DNA of 36,907 bases from an uncultured Rhodospirillaceae bacterium (GTDB lineage Bacteria > Pseudomonadota > Alphaproteobacteria > CAAGCB01 > CAG-977), in NCBI GenBank assembly GCA_900553035.1, contig USCC01000007.1, positions 1-36,907 on the forward strand, written 5' to 3'. Below the pieces are notes generated by a model that saw nothing but the letters and a program-made list of their open reading frames with translations, was not told the DNA's origin and ran no database searches. Positions within the stretch are counted from its first letter, which is position 1, and the number at the start of each line of letters is the position of its first letter. Made by a program: the position numbers and the translations under genes. Shown here piece by piece: positions 17,068-26,153 of the stretch.

Positions 17068-17388
17068 ATGATGGAAAATGGTGTAGACAAAACCGAAAAG
17101 ATACGGGAATTAAACGATACATTCAGGAAAAACATACTTAATGGCGACCTCGGAACACCCGTGTTAAGTGCAGAAGTTTCAGATTTGGGCGACAGAGATA
17201 AGCTCGTCATTGTTGCCAAGGTTTATGCCTTTAACGATTTTAACGAGGGCAACGATCCATACGGCGAGCATGACTTTGGCAAGGTCGAATTTAAAGGTCA
17301 AAGCTATTTTTTGAAAATCGACTATTACGACAAGGCGATGGAATGCCACAGTCCCGACAAATCAAGGAAAGATATATATATAGATTAA
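17068..17388 (+). CDS. DUF3768 protein, C-terminally truncated
   Basis: A 106-residue protein carrying the DUF3768 core: 'IRELNDTFR' at about 11-19, the hallmark 'NDPYGEHDFG' at about 62-71 and 'FLKIDYYDKAMECHSPD' at about 82-98. DUF3768 proteins are small and common on alphaproteobacterial plasmids and integrative elements; the function is unknown. Full members continue after the 'SPD' with a strand such as 'TTRVLTIMLA', which is missing here, so the 3' end appears to have been lost at a junction near 17375. GAAAGGA precedes the start. The codon usage is AT-rich, unlike the flanking chromosome. Confidence 0.7.
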   Translation: MMENGVDKTEKIRELNDTFRKNILNGDLGTPVLSAEVSDLGDRDKLVIVAKVYAFNDFNEGNDPYGEHDFGKVEFKGQSYFLKIDYYDKAMECHSPDKSRKDIYID

Positions 17389-17849
17389 GGCGTATTTTGC
17401 CAAATGAAGTGCCTGAAGTTGATTTGTATGAAGCAAACGATGAGATAACAACATTGCTTGAAAAACATGGAATGAATGTGCCAAGGGAACATTTAAAACA
17501 AGCAATTGAATGTTTTGATGCGGAGAATTGGGCTTCTGCTAATGCTCAACTCAGATCATTTTTTGAAGGATATTTAAATGAAATCGCAGTTAAATTAGGA
17601 TGTGAAGCCTCAAAGACGGGAAAGCAAAAAAGAGATTTTTTAGGTGAAAATGGGTTTCTTTCCTCAGACTTGAACGAATGGAACGACAATAAGAGTAAGC
17701 AGCAGTACATTCAGGGGCTAATGAATAGAATGCATCCCGATGGAAGCCATCCTGGTTTGTCGGATAAGGACGATTGCGTGTTTCGACTACAGATAACTCT
17801 TATAACAGCTCGATTGCTATTAAGACGATTTGATCGCGAGTTTCGTTGA
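17343..17849 (+). pseudogene. Possible HEPN-like protein, C-terminal part fused after a deletion
   Basis: A 168-codon frame that overlaps the end of the DUF3768 gene by 46 bases in another frame. From 'LRRILPNEVPEVD' onward the sequence looks authentic, and 'AIECFDAENWASANAQLRSFFEGYLNEIAV' at about 52-81 plus the C-terminal 'HPGLSDKDDCVFRLQITLITARLLLRRF' resemble the helical C-terminal domains of abortive-infection and HEPN-like proteins. No R-x4-6-H ribonuclease motif is evident. The first 15 codons are the shifted DUF3768 sequence, so this is probably the tail of a larger gene joined by deletion. The assignment to HEPN is tentative. Confidence 0.4.
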
Positions 17850-18029
17850 AGAGCACAAGCTAAGTCTAAAATGAAGCGCGGAACAGTCTAAAAAGCTGCG
17901 CCGCGTTACACCAAAAAACGAGAGTTATTAAAGCTGCTTCTTACGAACATCCGCCTACAAGGTCAAAAGCTAAGGTATTCAATAGCCCCGCCCTTTGATA
18001 AACTCTTAAAGACTCGTAACTGCAAGCTG

Positions 18030-18103
18030 TGGCTGGGGAACCTGGATTCGAACCAAGACTAACGGAGTCAGAGTCCGCTGTTCTACCATTAAACTATTCC
18101 CCA
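18030..18103 (-). tRNA. tRNA-Gln (CTG)
   Basis: The minus strand folds into a complete cloverleaf: 7-bp acceptor stem (TGGGGAA with TTCCCCA), T-arm GGTTCGAATCC, 5-bp anticodon stem around the loop CTCTGAC with anticodon CTG (complement of 18069-18071), and an encoded 3' CCA at 18030-18032. It reads CAG codons. It borders the degraded mobile region on its left. Confidence 0.95.
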
Positions 18104-18120
18104 ACAGCGTTGTTGGTGAT

Positions 18121-18149
18121 TGTATACGCTCTTTAAATTTTGTTTGCAA
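18121..18149 (-). promoter_or_regulatory. Sigma70-type promoter of tRNA-Gln
   Basis: On the minus strand TTGCAA (18144-18149) and TATACA (18121-18126) are spaced by exactly 17 bp, placing the start about ten bases before the mature tRNA 5' end at 18103. Confidence 0.75.
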
Positions 18150-18166
18150 GCCTTTTTTGATTTTTT

Positions 18167-18811
18167 TTATGCCGTAAGTGCGTTCGCACGGATGACCGAT
18201 GAAACGCCGTCAACAACGAACTGAGCCGCCATTGCCGCCAGAACGATGCCCAGGATTTTGGAAATGACCTGATTGACCGTCTGCCCCAGAAGGCGGGCGC
18301 ACACCGATGAAAGCCGGAAAAGAATGTAAGTGATCAGAAGAACTCCCAAAAGCGCAATCAGGACGACACTCTGGCTCAGAAACGAATCATGCCGTTCGGA
18401 CATCAGAAGAATAATCGACGTAATCGCCCCCGGTCCCGCAATCAGCGGAACAGCCAGAGGAAAAACCGAAACATCGTTTTCAAAGACATTTTCGCTTTCC
18501 GCCGATTTTTCCTTTTTTTCCTGATCAAAAACCATTTGCAGCGCCACGACAAAAAGCATCAGGCCGCCCGCAATCCGAAAGGCCGGAAGCGAAATCCCCA
18601 AAAGGCTCAGAAACGCTTCTCCGGCAAAAGCAAACATCACCAGAACAGCGCCGCCGATAATCACCGAACGGCGAGCCATCGATTTTTTGTACCCCGGACG
18701 CGGGCTTTCCGTCAGGCTCATGAAAATCGGCATGTTGCCGATCGGATCCATCGTCACAAACAGAACGGTAAAAGCCGGCAGAATAATGTCCAAAACAGTT
18801 CCGATGCCCAT
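18167..18811 (-). CDS. MarC family membrane protein
   Basis: A 214-residue inner-membrane protein with about six hydrophobic segments, of the MarC/UPF0056 family. Characteristic features are 'FVTMDPIGNMPIFMSLT' at about 19-35, 'AFRIAGGLMLFVVALQM' at about 77-93 and 'VFPLAVPLIAGPGAITSIILLMSE' at about 115-138. The biochemical role is unresolved; the early link to multiple antibiotic resistance was withdrawn. GGGAG precedes the ATG. It is divergent from lepA. Confidence 0.9.
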   Translation of the reverse strand: MGIGTVLDIILPAFTVLFVTMDPIGNMPIFMSLTESPRPGYKKSMARRSVIIGGAVLVMFAFAGEAFLSLLGISLPAFRIAGGLMLFVVALQMVFDQEKKEKSAESENVFENDVSVFPLAVPLIAGPGAITSIILLMSERHDSFLSQSVVLIALLGVLLITYILFRLSSVCARLLGQTVNQVISKILGIVLAAMAAQFVVDGVSSVIRANALTA

Positions 18812-18990
18812 AACCCGCTCCCTTTTCCATGACCCTTTTTAACATTGCTGAAGATACCATAAAGTTTTAGAAAAAAACAACGCCGTAACAGAAAAAATAT
18901 TTTCACGGCAGAGGTATAAGATTTTGTTTTATCGTTTTAAAGTTTCGGTTATGGTATCAGTCTTGTTATTTATCTGTTAAAAGGTTGGAC

Positions 18991-20793
18991 ATGTCAGACT
19001 TATCGCATATCCGCAATTTTTCGATCGTCGCTCACATCGACCACGGCAAATCCACGCTGGCCGACCGCCTGATTCAGCGCTGCGGCGGATTGACCGAACG
19101 GGAAATGCGCGACCAGATTCTCGATTCCATGGAATTGGAGCGTGAACGCGGCATCACGATCAAAGCCCAGACCGTCCGCCTGCATTACAAAGCAAAAGAC
19201 GGACAGGACTATCAGCTGAATCTGATCGACACGCCGGGACATGTGGACTTTACATACGAAGTCAGCCGTTCGCTGGCCGCCTGCGAAGGTTCCCTTCTGG
19301 TCGTCGACGCCTCACAGGGTGTTGAGGCACAGACACTGGCGAATGTTTACAAGGCGTTGGACAGTAATCACGAAATCGTTCCCGTCATCAATAAAATCGA
19401 CCTCCCGGCGGCGGATCCCGAACGTGTCAAGCGGCAGATTGAAGACGTCATCGGGATTGACACCTCAAACTCTGTTGAAGTCTCGGCAAAAACCGGCGTC
19501 GGTATTGATGATGTTCTGGAATCCATTGTCAGGGATCTGCCCGCTCCCGAAGGAACGAAAGACGCTCCGCTCAAGGCCATGCTGGTCGATTCCTGGTATG
19601 ACCCGTACCTTGGTGTCATCATTCTGGTGCGCGTCAAGGACGGCGTTCTGAAAAAAGGTATGAAAATCCGTATGATGGCGAACGGCTCGGTACACGATGT
19701 GGAACGTGTCGGTATCTTTACGCCGAAAATGAAAGACATCGGAGAACTGACTCCGGGCGAACTCGGCTTCATTACCGCCGGCATCAAGACCATCGGCGAG
19801 ACCAAAGTCGGTGATACGATCACGGACGACCGCCGTCCGGCCGACGAACCGCTTCCCGGCTTTAAACCCAGCGTTCCCGTCGTTTTCTGCAGTATGTTCC
19901 CTCTGGACAGCAGCTATTACGAAAATCTGCGTGACGCCTTGGGAAAATTGCAGCTCAACGACGCAAGCTTTGAATTCATTCCCGAAAAATCGGCGGCTCT
20001 GGGACAGGGGTTCCGTTGCGGCTTCCTTGGCCTTCTCCATATGGAAATCATCGAGGAACGCCTGGAACGTGAATTCGACCTGGATCTGATCACCACAGCG
20101 CCCAGCGTCGTTTACAAAATCCACATGACCAACGGAGAACTGATTGAACTGCATAATCCGGCCGATTTCCCGGACGTCGTCCGCATATCTTCCATTGAAG
20201 AGCCGTGGGTCAAGGCGACCATCCTTGTCCCGGATGATTATCTGGGTGCAGTGTTGCAATTATGCACCGAACGGCGGGGCATTCAGGAAAACCTGACATA
20301 CGTAGGCAACCGCGCCATGCTGGTTTACGACCTGCCGCTGAATGAAATCGTTTTTGATTTTTATGACCGCCTGAAATCCATTACCCGCGGCTATGCCAGC
20401 TTTGACTATGAACTTGCGGGATACAAAGACGGTGATCTTGTCAAAGTCGCTATTCTGGTCAACGGCGAAACCGTCGACGCGCTTTCCTTCCTGTCGCATC
20501 GTTCGGACGCCGAGCGCCGCGGGCGCCAGATCTGCGCCCGACTGAAGGAATTGATTCCCCGTCACCAGTTCAAAATCCCCATTCAGGCGGCCATCGGCGG
20601 TAAAATCATCGCCCGCGAAGACATTTCCGGATTCCGCAAGGACGTCACATCGAAATGTTACGGCGGCGACATTACCCGTAAACGCAAGCTTCTGGAAAAG
20701 CAAAAGGAAGGCAAAAAAAAGATGCGGCAGTTCGGCAAAGTCGAAATTCCGCAGTCCGCCTTCATCTCAGCACTGCGTATCGGCGACGAATAA
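18991..20793 (+). CDS. lepA: Elongation factor 4 (LepA)
   Basis: Ribosomal GTPase that acts in translation initiation and back-translocation under stress. The 600-residue length is normal. G1 'AHIDHGKST' at about 14-22, G3 'DTPGH' at about 80 and G4 'NKID' at about 134 are all present, and the C-terminal LepA-specific domain contains 'GGKIIAREDISGFRKDVTSKCYGGDITRKRKLLEKQKEGKKKMR'-like sequence typical of the family (positions about 545-590). ATG 18991 follows AAAAGG; a TTG two codons upstream is unlikely. It stands alone, with a terminator directly downstream. Confidence 0.97.
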   Translation: MSDLSHIRNFSIVAHIDHGKSTLADRLIQRCGGLTEREMRDQILDSMELERERGITIKAQTVRLHYKAKDGQDYQLNLIDTPGHVDFTYEVSRSLAACEGSLLVVDASQGVEAQTLANVYKALDSNHEIVPVINKIDLPAADPERVKRQIEDVIGIDTSNSVEVSAKTGVGIDDVLESIVRDLPAPEGTKDAPLKAMLVDSWYDPYLGVIILVRVKDGVLKKGMKIRMMANGSVHDVERVGIFTPKMKDIGELTPGELGFITAGIKTIGETKVGDTITDDRRPADEPLPGFKPSVPVVFCSMFPLDSSYYENLRDALGKLQLNDASFEFIPEKSAALGQGFRCGFLGLLHMEIIEERLEREFDLDLITTAPSVVYKIHMTNGELIELHNPADFPDVVRISSIEEPWVKATILVPDDYLGAVLQLCTERRGIQENLTYVGNRAMLVYDLPLNEIVFDFYDRLKSITRGYASFDYELAGYKDGDLVKVAILVNGETVDALSFLSHRSDAERRGRQICARLKELIPRHQFKIPIQAAIGGKIIAREDISGFRKDVTSKCYGGDITRKRKLLEKQKEGKKKMRQFGKVEIPQSAFISALRIGDE

Positions 20794-20822
20794 CTTTTCG
20801 CGAAAGACCGATTTCTTTTACC

Positions 20823-20858
20823 CGCCGCATTTTCAACAAAGAATGCGGCGTTTCTTTT
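20823..20858 (+). terminator. Intrinsic terminator of lepA
   Basis: A perfect 9-bp GC-rich stem (20823-20831 with 20842-20850) with a 10-nt loop is followed by TTTCTTTT, 30 bp after the lepA stop. Confidence 0.85.
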
Positions 20859-21346
20859 CGCCGCAAAGCCCCGAACGCATTCGGCCCCGAAAAACGCCTC
20901 TTTCCGGCAGGTTCCCTCCCAAGCAGGGGATCGAACATCCCCGCCCCTTCTTTTCCGCCCTTTTAAAGCACAGTCCCCCGCGCGTCACCGAAAGGGTCTG
21001 CCGAATAAAACAAAGCGGCGCCGCCGCACAGACTTCCGCCTTTCCTCTTTGCCGAACACCCATTCTTTTTAGCGGACTTTTCCAGCAAAATAACAAAGCT
21101 CCCCCACCTCACTCTGTTTTTTAAGAGCATAAAAAAGCTTCCCTTTTCACCGTCCGGCACAAAAATATCTGGAGCAGGCGCATCAATGACACAGTCAAAA
21201 CAATCCCGTAAATCTTTTGCCCTCTGCGTCTCATGCGTGATTGCCGAAACACCGGGACGTAAGACATTTCCTCTCCGAACCGCTTTCAGACACGTGTTGC
21301 GGGCGCATAAAAAAAAGCGACCGAAGCCGCCGTTTCTCACAGAAGA
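20859..21346. other. Gene-free region downstream of lepA
   Basis: About 490 bp without a convincing gene. Open frames exist on both strands (up to 125 codons on the minus strand), but they have low-complexity, cysteine/arginine-rich translations, no ribosome sites and no family resemblance. Confidence 0.4.
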
Positions 21347-21679
21347 TTATTTTGAAGAAAATCCGGTCTTATATTTTTTCCGGCGGCAGAGCACTGTCAA
21401 CAGAATACCGAGCGAACCAATGATCACCCAAGCGGGCCATACCATGATTTTCCCGGCAAACGTATCCGTGACCTGCGGCTCAAGCCCGGTAATGATTGTA
21501 ATAACATCCGAAGTCGCGATACTGGCGTATTCACCGGGCGTCCCCAAAGCCACAACAGCTTCGGCCGACGCCGCCAAAACGGCTAAAAAAATAAGGAACC
21601 AACCTGTCACTCTGCCAATAAACATGGGTATCCCATCTCGCTGGACATCTCTTTTCTTCTTGAACAGGATAAAGGGCAT
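21347..21679 (-). CDS. Small membrane protein, unknown function
   Basis: A 110-residue protein with two hydrophobic segments: 'VTGWFLIFLAVLAASAEAVVAL' at about 24-45 and 'MVWPAWVIIGSLGILLTVLCR' at about 78-98. The N-terminus is basic (FKKKRDVQRD) and the C-terminus is 'RRKKYKTGFSSK', so both ends are probably cytoplasmic with a roughly 30-residue loop outside. I do not recognise the family. The start is uncertain: ATG 21679, a TTG at 21709, or ATG 21625, which has the best ribosome-site-like GGGA upstream. Confidence 0.6.
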   Translation of the reverse strand: MPFILFKKKRDVQRDGIPMFIGRVTGWFLIFLAVLAASAEAVVALGTPGEYASIATSDVITIITGLEPQVTDTFAGKIMVWPAWVIIGSLGILLTVLCRRKKYKTGFSSK

Positions 21680-21998
21680 AGGCTTAAATTTTCGTAAAAA
21701 TTCAAACAATAAACGATCTTTTCTTTAAAAGATTTAGCGAATCAGGACAAGAAGTTCAAGACCTTTTTCATCGTTACAGTCTTTTTGTCGGCCGTTTCCG
21801 AGACAAATAAAAACTTATACTTGTTTTTCCATTATCTTTCACGACGCCCGGCAGAGGAAACAAACGGATGGATCGTCTCTCCTTTTGAGGAAACCTGTTT
21901 CCATGTCAACGGCCTGCGGAATATATGATTTTATTTTTCATAGCTTATGCCTTCGCCGAAATCGTGTCTGTTTTTTTCGCCTTTTTGAAATTAAGAGC

Positions 21999-22027
21999 TT
22001 GTTTTTTCATTTCCAATCATATATACA
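21999..22027 (+). promoter_or_regulatory. Sigma70-type promoter of tRNA-Ser
   Basis: TTGTTT (21999-22004) and TATACA (22022-22027) are spaced by 17 bp, with the tRNA 5' end 22 bp further on. The -10 hexamer is the same as that of tRNA-Gln. The remaining sequence from 21729 to 21998 shows no gene. Confidence 0.7.
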
Positions 22028-22048
22028 CTACCCCGTAGAGACACATGC

Positions 22049-22139
22049 GGATGGATGGCCGAGCGGTTGAAGGCGCACGCCTGGAAAGTGTGTAGGGGTC
22101 GAAAGCCTCTCGCGAGTTCGAATCTCGCTCCATCCGCCA
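22049..22139 (+). tRNA. tRNA-Ser (GGA)
   Basis: A 91-nt class II tRNA. Acceptor stem GGATGGA pairs with TCCATCC, discriminator G, encoded CCA at 22137-22139, long variable arm, T-arm GAGTTCGAATCTC, and anticodon GGA at 22083-22085 in the loop CTGGAAA. Accessory genes begin directly downstream. Confidence 0.95.
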
Positions 22140-22405
22140 TTTACAAGGTAGGGTATGTAATATCTCTACATTAGAACACCACTCAAAATCCCAGGTTATC
22201 AGGGCTTTTTCTGTTATGAGGGGTGTAAAAAGGCAGCGGCAAAAACAGGATTATGGCGATAAAATCAGTTCGGAATCTCTCAAACCTCTCTCCTATACCC
22301 TAGCGGATAGAGAACGCGTGAGGGCATAACGGAACCCGCAGAGAGCTTATAAAAAATGTCAAAACAGCCGGAAAATGGTTTGAGATTTACGCTCGGTTCA
22401 CCGAC
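22140..22405. other. Gene-free junction between tRNA-Ser and accessory island
   Basis: A 266-bp stretch with no gene. A small hairpin with a following T-run (about 22191-22211, ending in CTTTTTCTG) probably terminates the tRNA transcript. I see no exact second copy of the tRNA 3' end elsewhere in the window. Confidence 0.4.
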
Positions 22406-23767
22406 TTAAAACATCAACCTGATAAGCCGTTTCACCCAGGCGGGTTTAATGCGCTTCATCATCCACATTTCGGAAATGCGCTTGCTTAAAAAGCCCATGG
22501 TCGGGAACGAGTGCATGGTTAGCATCATTTTGTGCAGGCGGACTTTATTTTGTAAAGCGAGCGCCCATTCGTTTATCATCTCTCCAGAGTTTTTACCAAC
22601 GATCGTAGCGCCATATATTCGGCCGTATTTGGACGCATAGACGCGCACAAAGCCCTCTGGCGTGTCTTCGGCAATCGCCGCGCCGTAATCACTGTATTTG
22701 GCCTCTATCACCTCGTATTTGATATTCTTTTCTTTCAACTGCTTTTCACTCATGCCGACCGCTGAAATTTCCGGGTTGGTAAAAACGGTCCACGGCACAG
22801 GAAAGCCTCTGAAATCCTTTTTGAACGGCCATGGCAGCATGGAGTTCATCAGGCCGATCATGCCCTGGTGCATAGCCGCATGGGACAGCAGGAAGTGCCC
22901 GTTACAGTCGCCAACTGCGTAAATGTGCTTTTTAGAAGTCTGAAGGTGCTTGTTAACGATAATTCCTCTTTTGCCGTATTCTATGCCGGCATTCTCCAGT
23001 TTTAATTCGGAAAAGTCATATTTCCGCCCGGCAGCAACAAGTAACTTTTCTCCGCGCAATTTTTTACCGGACTCCGTGACGACCATCACTTCATCACCTT
23101 TTTTCTCAATCCTGGCAATAGATTCCGAATTGTATATATCAATGCCCTGCTTTTTGAAGGACGCTTCAAGTTCCGCCGCCGCGTCAGGGTCGGCATTCGG
23201 AACCAAGTGAGGAGCCGCATGGACGATAGAGCACTTACACCCCAGCTTGGAAAAAGCATCCGCCATTTCCGAGCCGATAGCACCGCCGCCGACAATCACC
23301 ATGGAAGCCGGAACTTCCTTCAACTCAAATAGATTATCGTTGGTTAGGTAATCCACGCCGTCAATGCCTGGAATGGGCGGAACAGCAGCCTTGGTTCCGG
23401 TGGCGATGAAAATTCGTTTAGCGGAAAAGGTTTCTTTGCCGACTTTGACGGTGTGCGGATCTACAAACTCGGCATGACCTTTGCGCAGGATAGTCGTGGC
23501 TTTTTCAAACATGCCGAGGGTTTTCTTTTCGCGAATAAACGCCAGGTGTTTTTGGATATGGGCGAAGGGCTTGGCCATGTCCGGCTTTTTCTCTGCAATA
23601 CGGATAATCGCCTTTGACGGAATACAGCCGACATTCATGCACTCGCCGCCGGAGTTTTCCTTTTCAATTGCGCAAACCTTAAGACCCATCTCGGAACCCA
23701 TGGCAGAAACCGCCATACCGGCAGGCCCTAAACCTATGACGATAATATCGAAATCATATTTTGACAT
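22406..23767 (-). CDS. FAD-dependent pyridine nucleotide-disulfide oxidoreductase (MerA/Lpd-like)
   Basis: A 453-residue class I flavoprotein disulfide reductase. The FAD-binding 'DIIVIGLGPAGMAVSA' is at about 7-22, the redox-active pair Cys43 and Cys48 lie in 'GGECMNVGCIPSKA', the NAD(P)H-binding 'VIVGGGAIGSEMADAF' is near 157-172, and 'IYAVGDCNG' near 295. The C-terminal dimerisation domain ends with 'MMLTMHSFPTMGFLSKRISEM', where Lpd enzymes have the catalytic His-x4-Glu region. There is no N-terminal mercury-binding domain and no lipoate-enzyme genes nearby, so the substrate is unknown. It is the last gene of the hcp operon, 26 bp after the cupin gene. Confidence 0.85.
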   Translation of the reverse strand: MSKYDFDIIVIGLGPAGMAVSAMGSEMGLKVCAIEKENSGGECMNVGCIPSKAIIRIAEKKPDMAKPFAHIQKHLAFIREKKTLGMFEKATTILRKGHAEFVDPHTVKVGKETFSAKRIFIATGTKAAVPPIPGIDGVDYLTNDNLFELKEVPASMVIVGGGAIGSEMADAFSKLGCKCSIVHAAPHLVPNADPDAAAELEASFKKQGIDIYNSESIARIEKKGDEVMVVTESGKKLRGEKLLVAAGRKYDFSELKLENAGIEYGKRGIIVNKHLQTSKKHIYAVGDCNGHFLLSHAAMHQGMIGLMNSMLPWPFKKDFRGFPVPWTVFTNPEISAVGMSEKQLKEKNIKYEVIEAKYSDYGAAIAEDTPEGFVRVYASKYGRIYGATIVGKNSGEMINEWALALQNKVRLHKMMLTMHSFPTMGFLSKRISEMWMMKRIKPAWVKRLIRLMF

Positions 23768-23793
23768 AGCGCAAACCCTTTCTTTTTTAATCC

Positions 23794-24111
23794 TTAAACT
23801 TTGAACAAAACCATTTTGAACTTGGTTTTGGCCAGCAATGCGTGCGGCTCGCCTTTTGGCATAAGAATCATATCGCCTTTTTTCAAGGTAAAATTCTCAC
23901 CGGAAATCGTGATTTCTACTTCACCCTCGACATTAAGGACAACAGCATCAACCGGGGCCGAATGCCCGGCGATGGACTGGCCGGCATCAAAAGCGAAAAC
24001 CGTCAGAGAACTGTTGATGTTGTCCGTAATGGTTTTGCTGACGATCGCATTTTCCTGATAATCAATCGCGTTTTCAGGGTTGATTATTTTTTTAGCAAAT
24101 GGATTACTCAT
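23794..24111 (-). CDS. Cupin-domain protein
   Basis: A 105-residue single-domain cupin. The beta-barrel core shows 'GQSIAGHSAPVDAVVLNVEGEVEITI' (about 44-69) and 'LKKGDMILMPKGEPHALLA' (about 76-94). The second motif ends in the usual PxGxPH histidine, while the first motif has only one clear His (HSAP). It probably binds a metal or small ligand and may act as a sensor or detoxifying factor; the substrate is unknown. Its start overlaps the DUF488 stop by four bases (ATGA), so the two are translationally coupled. Confidence 0.8.
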   Translation of the reverse strand: MSNPFAKKIINPENAIDYQENAIVSKTITDNINSSLTVFAFDAGQSIAGHSAPVDAVVLNVEGEVEITISGENFTLKKGDMILMPKGEPHALLAKTKFKMVLFKV

Positions 24112-24470
24112 TTCTTTTTTCCTTTCGTTTTAAGAAAATCACGCAGGATAACAGCGTGGTTGTGAACGGGATTTTTGGCGCCATAAAGCAGCGTCACTTT
24201 TTTCTTATTCTGGATCTGCTCTACAAACTCGTCCACGGTTGTGTTTGCTTTTAATTCCTGCAGATAATCGTGTTTGAACTTTAACCAATGGTCGTCTTCG
24301 TGGTTGAATTCTTTTCTGATTTCCGTGGTGGGTGTCAACTCTTTGGCCCAATAATCGATATGCGCTTCTTCCTTGCTGATGCCGCGTGGCCACAGTTTAT
24401 CGATTAAAACTCGATACCCGTCAGAAGCGGCATAATCCTCATATATTCTTTTAATTTCTATATCAGTCAT
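24108..24470 (-). CDS. DUF488 family protein (YeaO-like)
   Basis: A 120-residue DUF488 protein. Family features are 'IKRIYED' at the start, 'GYRVLIDKLWPRGISKEEAHIDYWAKELTP' at about 18-47 and 'VTLLYGAKNPVHNHAVILRDFL' near 91-112. The function is not established; members often occur in redox-stress and heme-related clusters. An AAGGAGG ribosome site precedes the ATG. It follows the CoA-disulfide reductase gene by 11 bp and overlaps the cupin gene. Confidence 0.85.
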   Translation of the reverse strand: MTDIEIKRIYEDYAASDGYRVLIDKLWPRGISKEEAHIDYWAKELTPTTEIRKEFNHEDDHWLKFKHDYLQELKANTTVDEFVEQIQNKKKVTLLYGAKNPVHNHAVILRDFLKTKGKKK

Positions 24471-24481
24471 AACGTCCCTCC

Positions 24482-26083
24482 TTAAAGTTTCGTCAACGCA
24501 TTGTACTGCCAGAAACCGCCGGCATAATTATAAACATCGACACCTAAATCAGCCAGGGTACGACCCGCAACATAGCTGTTATACCCTCTGCGACAACAGA
24601 TGACGATCGGTTTGTCTTTTGGAATATCCGCAAGTTTTGAGCGCAGAATACCACCGGGAATATTGACGGCGCCAGGAATATGCCCCAGAGCGAAGACATC
24701 GGCCGGACGAACGTCAATCACCAGCGCACCGCTGAAATCCGTTCCGAAATACGGTTTTGTCAGGCCATTTTGAACATTCTCTATGGCCATGCCGGCAATA
24801 TTGATCACGTCCTTTGCGCTGGAATACGGCGGCGCATAGCAAAGCTCGGCATCCCGTAAATCTTTTATTGTGCCGTTCAAGCGCATAATGGTGGCGATCA
24901 CGTCAATCCGCTTGTCTGCACCTTCCGCTCCAACAGCTTGAGCGCCCAAAATTTTGCCATTCTTGTTATACAACACCTTCAAGGCCAGTGGTTTCGGATC
25001 GGGATAATAGCCCGCATGAGAGAAAGCCCAAACAATCATTTTTTCAAACTCACAGCCCGAAGCCTGCAACTGTTTTTCATTATTGCCGGTAAAAGCAGCA
25101 GTTAAACCGAAGACCTTCACCACGCCCGTGCCTTGCGTACCGGTGTAGGCATACGGCGCACCCGCGATATGGTCAGCGATCTGCCTGCCTTGCCTGTTTG
25201 CAGGCCCGGCAAGCGCAATCGCAGTATCCACACCAGATACGAAGTCCTTAACTTCAACGCTATCACCGCAAGCGTAAATATCCTGGACATTGGTTTGCAT
25301 AAATTCGTTGGTTTTGATATAGCCTTTTGCGTTAACCGCTATGCCGGCTTCTTTGGCCAATTTGGTTTCAGGCGTAATACCAGCGGCCATGACGACGAAA
25401 TCGGCGGCAACTTCTTTCCCGCTGGATAAAATGATTTTGTCGTTCGTAAATTCGCGGACACAGTCCGATAAAATCAAATCTACACCATTTTCACGCATAG
25501 CACCATGGATTTGGCAAACCATGTCCTTGTCCAAAGGATCAAGAACCTGGTCGGACAAATCAATCAGACTTGTTTCTAATCCCAGATGAACCATATTTTC
25601 GGCCGTTTCGACACCAATAAAACCGCCGCCGATAACGGCCACAGACTTCGGATTGTTGGTTTTTATATAGTCCTTTATCCGATCGGCGTCAGCCAGCGTT
25701 TTGACTGTGAAATACGGGATTTTATCCAAGCCGGTAATTGGCGGAACGCACGCACCAGCACCAAGGGACAGCACCAGCTTATCATACGGAAAAACATCAC
25801 CAAACACAGTCTGGACGTTCTTATCCTGGACGTTGATTTTGACGGCTTCATGGTTTAATAAAACATCAATGGCAAACAGGTCCTTGAACAGCTGGGGGCT
25901 GGCCACCTGCATAACGTCCCGATTATCGATGACATCGCCGATATAATAAGGAAGACCGCAGCTTGCCATTGAGGTCTCGTTTGTTTTTTCCAAAACGGTA
26001 ATTTCTAAATCATTGCTTAATCTTCTAAGCCTTGCCGCACAACTGGCACCACCAGCTCCACCGCCCACAATAACAATTTTCAT
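24482..26083 (-). CDS. CoA-disulfide reductase with C-terminal rhodanese domain
   Basis: A 533-residue fusion. Residues 1-440 are a flavoprotein of the CoA-disulfide reductase/NADH oxidase group: FAD site 'IVIVGGGAGGASCAARLR' at about 3-20, redox Cys42 in 'MASCGLPYYIGD', NAD(P)H site 'VAVIGGGFIGVETAENM' at about 148-164 and 'IYACGDS' at about 267. Residues about 445-533 form a rhodanese domain with 'ALVIDVRPADVF' and the active-site loop CRRGYNS, Cys497. This CoADR-RHD architecture is known to reduce CoA persulfide and polysulfide, and some members reduce sulfur compounds. In this operon a role in handling reactive sulfur or nitrosothiol species is plausible. AGAGG precedes the ATG. Confidence 0.9.
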   Translation of the reverse strand: MKIVIVGGGAGGASCAARLRRLSNDLEITVLEKTNETSMASCGLPYYIGDVIDNRDVMQVASPQLFKDLFAIDVLLNHEAVKINVQDKNVQTVFGDVFPYDKLVLSLGAGACVPPITGLDKIPYFTVKTLADADRIKDYIKTNNPKSVAVIGGGFIGVETAENMVHLGLETSLIDLSDQVLDPLDKDMVCQIHGAMRENGVDLILSDCVREFTNDKIILSSGKEVAADFVVMAAGITPETKLAKEAGIAVNAKGYIKTNEFMQTNVQDIYACGDSVEVKDFVSGVDTAIALAGPANRQGRQIADHIAGAPYAYTGTQGTGVVKVFGLTAAFTGNNEKQLQASGCEFEKMIVWAFSHAGYYPDPKPLALKVLYNKNGKILGAQAVGAEGADKRIDVIATIMRLNGTIKDLRDAELCYAPPYSSAKDVINIAGMAIENVQNGLTKPYFGTDFSGALVIDVRPADVFALGHIPGAVNIPGGILRSKLADIPKDKPIVICCRRGYNSYVAGRTLADLGVDVYNYAGGFWQYNALTKL

Positions 26084-26110
26084 TCATCCTCTTTTTCTTA
26101 AAGAATGCCC

Positions 26111-26141
26111 GCGGCAAGCGTGAAATAACCACGCCCGCCGC
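26111..26141 (-). terminator. Hairpin between hcp and the CoA-disulfide reductase gene
   Basis: A 12-bp stem with two G-U pairs (26111-26122 with 26130-26141) and a 7-nt loop lies just after the hcp stop. Only a short T-run follows, so it may attenuate transcription or stabilise the hcp mRNA rather than end the operon. Confidence 0.5.
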
Positions 26142-26153
26142 AAACATCAAGGT

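Noticed and set aside
20963..21340. 125-codon minus-strand frame downstream of lepA
   Set aside because: Composition is irregular, no ribosome site, and no recognisable motif; probably a chance frame.
22406..23767. Mercuric reductase assignment
   Set aside because: Lacks the N-terminal heavy-metal domain and the C-terminal cysteine pair needed for mercury reduction, and there are no other mer genes.
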